This document shows positions 6,207 through 7,284 of a stretch of 7,284 nucleotides of DNA, piece by piece. Below the pieces are notes generated by a model. That model was not told the origin of the DNA and searched no databases. It worked only from the letters and a program-made list of their open reading frames with translations. Numbering within the stretch: the first letter of the stretch is position 1; each line of letters opens with the position of its first letter. The translations under genes and the position numbers were made by a program. The stretch is from Flavobacteriaceae bacterium (GTDB lineage: Bacteria; Bacteroidota; Bacteroidia; Flavobacteriales; Flavobacteriaceae). The stretch is taken from assembly GCA_029245825.1 (NCBI GenBank), contig JAQWON010000063.1:1-7284 (forward strand), written 5' to 3'.

Positions 6207-7284
6207 TTAATAAATTATTGAATCATATATTATTTCTTGAATCCTAGTTCTAATATCATGATCGCCAAGTAAATTATTACTCATTGTTGGATATGTTCTA
6301 TTTGATAAGAAAACATATACTATTTCATGTTCTGGATCTGCCCATGCATAAGTTCCTGTAAAACCCATATGACCAAAACTTTCAGGAGAAACACAACCAC
6401 ATGTCGATCCTCTGCCCTCAATTTGAGGCTTATCAAATCCTACACCTCTTCTATTTCCTTTACCACAATAATAACAATAATTAAATAAGTCAAATGTTTT
6501 ATCATCAAACAAGATTTCACCATCATATTTACCTTTTTTTAGAAACATTTGCATGATTACCCCTACTTCAGTTGCATTAGAAAACAAACCGGCATGCCCA
6601 CCAATTCCACTTTGCATTGCCGCCCCCATATCATGGACATATCCCCTTAGTTCGCCGTGCCTGAAATAAGTATCTAATTCAGATGGGACTATCTCCTCAG
6701 CAGGAATTATTTTAGCTGGATTATACATTGTTCTTTTTAGCCCCAGAGGTTTGTATATTCTCTCACGGACAATTTGTTGAAGTGATTTATTATATTTTTT
6801 GTCAAAATATTTCTTTACTATAAAGAAAGCCAAATCTGAATATCTATATTCAAGTGTATCAAGTAAAGGACTATTCTTGATTATTTTATCAATTTTTTTA
6901 AAATAATTAGATCTTAGATAGAGATTTTCAGTAACAGGAACAGAAAACCTATTACTTTTAGATTTTCTATAGTACTTTCTTTTCGGGAAAGAGTTTTTCC
7001 CTAAAGTTTCCTTATAAAAGGGAATCCAGGGGACTAGACGTGCGTAATGGGATAGAATTTCTTTAATCGTAATACTTGATTTATTAGAACCCTTATAATC
7101 TTGTATTAATTCACCTATAGTATCTTCAATATTTAGCTCTCCCCTATCAACTTCAGTGATAACTAAAGGTAAAGCTGCTAATATTTTAGTTAAAGAGGCA
7201 AGATCATATATGTGTTCGTTCTTGACTTTCAGGTTTTTTTTATAAGTGTGATGTCCAAAACTTTTATTATAAATTATTTTACCT
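6207..7284 (-). CDS. Serine beta-lactamase/amidase-family hydrolase, 5'-truncated
   Basis: C-terminal 358 residues of a larger protein whose start lies beyond the window edge; the frame is open to 7283 with no stop. The domain is of the class C beta-lactamase/DD-peptidase fold. The SxxK nucleophile motif is S30-L-T-K33 (in DLASLTK), the YxN-type motif is Y148-S149-D150, and the third motif (KTG equivalent) is H305-M306-G307 in FGHMGFTGTY. In Bacteroidota this domain commonly follows a GH3 beta-N-acetylhexosaminidase (NagZ-like) domain in a single protein encoded next to bshA, so the missing N-terminus is probably GH3. B. subtilis NagZ with AmiE, a MurNAc-L-alanine amidase of this fold, is the nearest known functional pair, suggesting peptidoglycan recycling. 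A TTG at 6833 can be mistaken for a start, but it lies inside the fold right after YSD. Cys270, Cys273, Cys295 and Cys297 form a tight set. bshA starts one base after the stop. Confidence 0.88.
   Translation of the reverse strand, partial: GKIIYNKSFGHHTYKKNLKVKNEHIYDLASLTKILAALPLVITEVDRGELNIEDTIGELIQDYKGSNKSSITIKEILSHYARLVPWIPFYKETLGKNSFPKRKYYRKSKSNRFSVPVTENLYLRSNYFKKIDKIIKNSPLLDTLEYRYSDLAFFIVKKYFDKKYNKSLQQIVRERIYKPLGLKRTMYNPAKIIPAEEIVPSELDTYFRHGELRGYVHDMGAAMQSGIGGHAGLFSNATEVGVIMQMFLKKGKYDGEILFDDKTFDLFNYCYYCGKGNRRGVGFDKPQIEGRGSTCGCVSPESFGHMGFTGTYAWADPEHEIVYVFLSNRTYPTMSNNLLGDHDIRTRIQEIIYDSIIY

Noticed and set aside
6831..6833. TTG as start codon of a 208-residue hydrolase
   Set aside because: The frame is open upstream to the window edge and includes the SxxK nucleophile and the YSD motif needed for the fold.
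6984..7001. GGGAAA/TTTCCC inverted repeat
   Set aside because: It is inside the coding region of the serine hydrolase and not followed by a U-run at a gene end.
1..7284. tRNA, rRNA, CRISPR array, insertion sequence or phage genes
   Set aside because: None of their signatures was seen on either strand; nearly all of the window is explained by the listed protein genes.

Overview
The window is AT-rich DNA, about one third G+C by eye, from a member of the Bacteroidota, most likely a marine flavobacterium-like organism. Pointers to this are a bshA next to a serine hydrolase of the type often fused to a GH3 domain in that phylum, a YccA-like Bax inhibitor-1 protein, Lys-poor and Asn/Ile-rich proteins, A/T-rich translation starts without clear Shine-Dalgarno sequences, and one good TAnnTTTG promoter box. 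The assignment rests on remembered family traits, not on a search. Coding density is very high: adjacent genes overlap by one base or lie one base apart at five junctions.

Left block, + strand, 73-1732: three genes joined by TAATG stop/start overlaps. They encode a Tat-type Rieske [2Fe-2S] lipoprotein, a four-helix membrane protein whose histidines match a cytochrome b561 core, and a secreted YceI-family (lipocalin-like, isoprenoid-binding) protein. The last two recall the E. coli yceJ-yceI pair. With the Rieske protein they look like an extracytoplasmic electron-transfer module. This is the most interesting part of the window.

Middle block, - strand, 2688-1734: a previously uncalled 58-residue two-helix membrane protein followed by a seven-helix Bax inhibitor-1/YccA-family protein. 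It converges with yceI one base apart, and an AT-only perfect inverted repeat covers both stop codons.

Right-middle block, + strand, 2773-5079: a promoter-like box fused to a (TA)7 tract, then a small Kazal-type protease-inhibitor lipoprotein, then a secreted penicillin-acylase-family Ntn hydrolase with catalytic-residue spacing like AHL and cephalosporin acylases.

Right block, - strand, 7284-5081: the 3' part of a serine beta-lactamase/amidase-type hydrolase that runs off the window edge, with SxxK, YSD and HMG motifs, and bshA one base downstream. BshA makes GlcNAc-malate, the first step of bacillithiol synthesis. The hydrolase probably acts in peptidoglycan turnover. No RNA genes, mobile elements, CRISPR arrays or long repeats were seen. 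Apart from the two window edges, no stretch over 300 bases lacks a gene.
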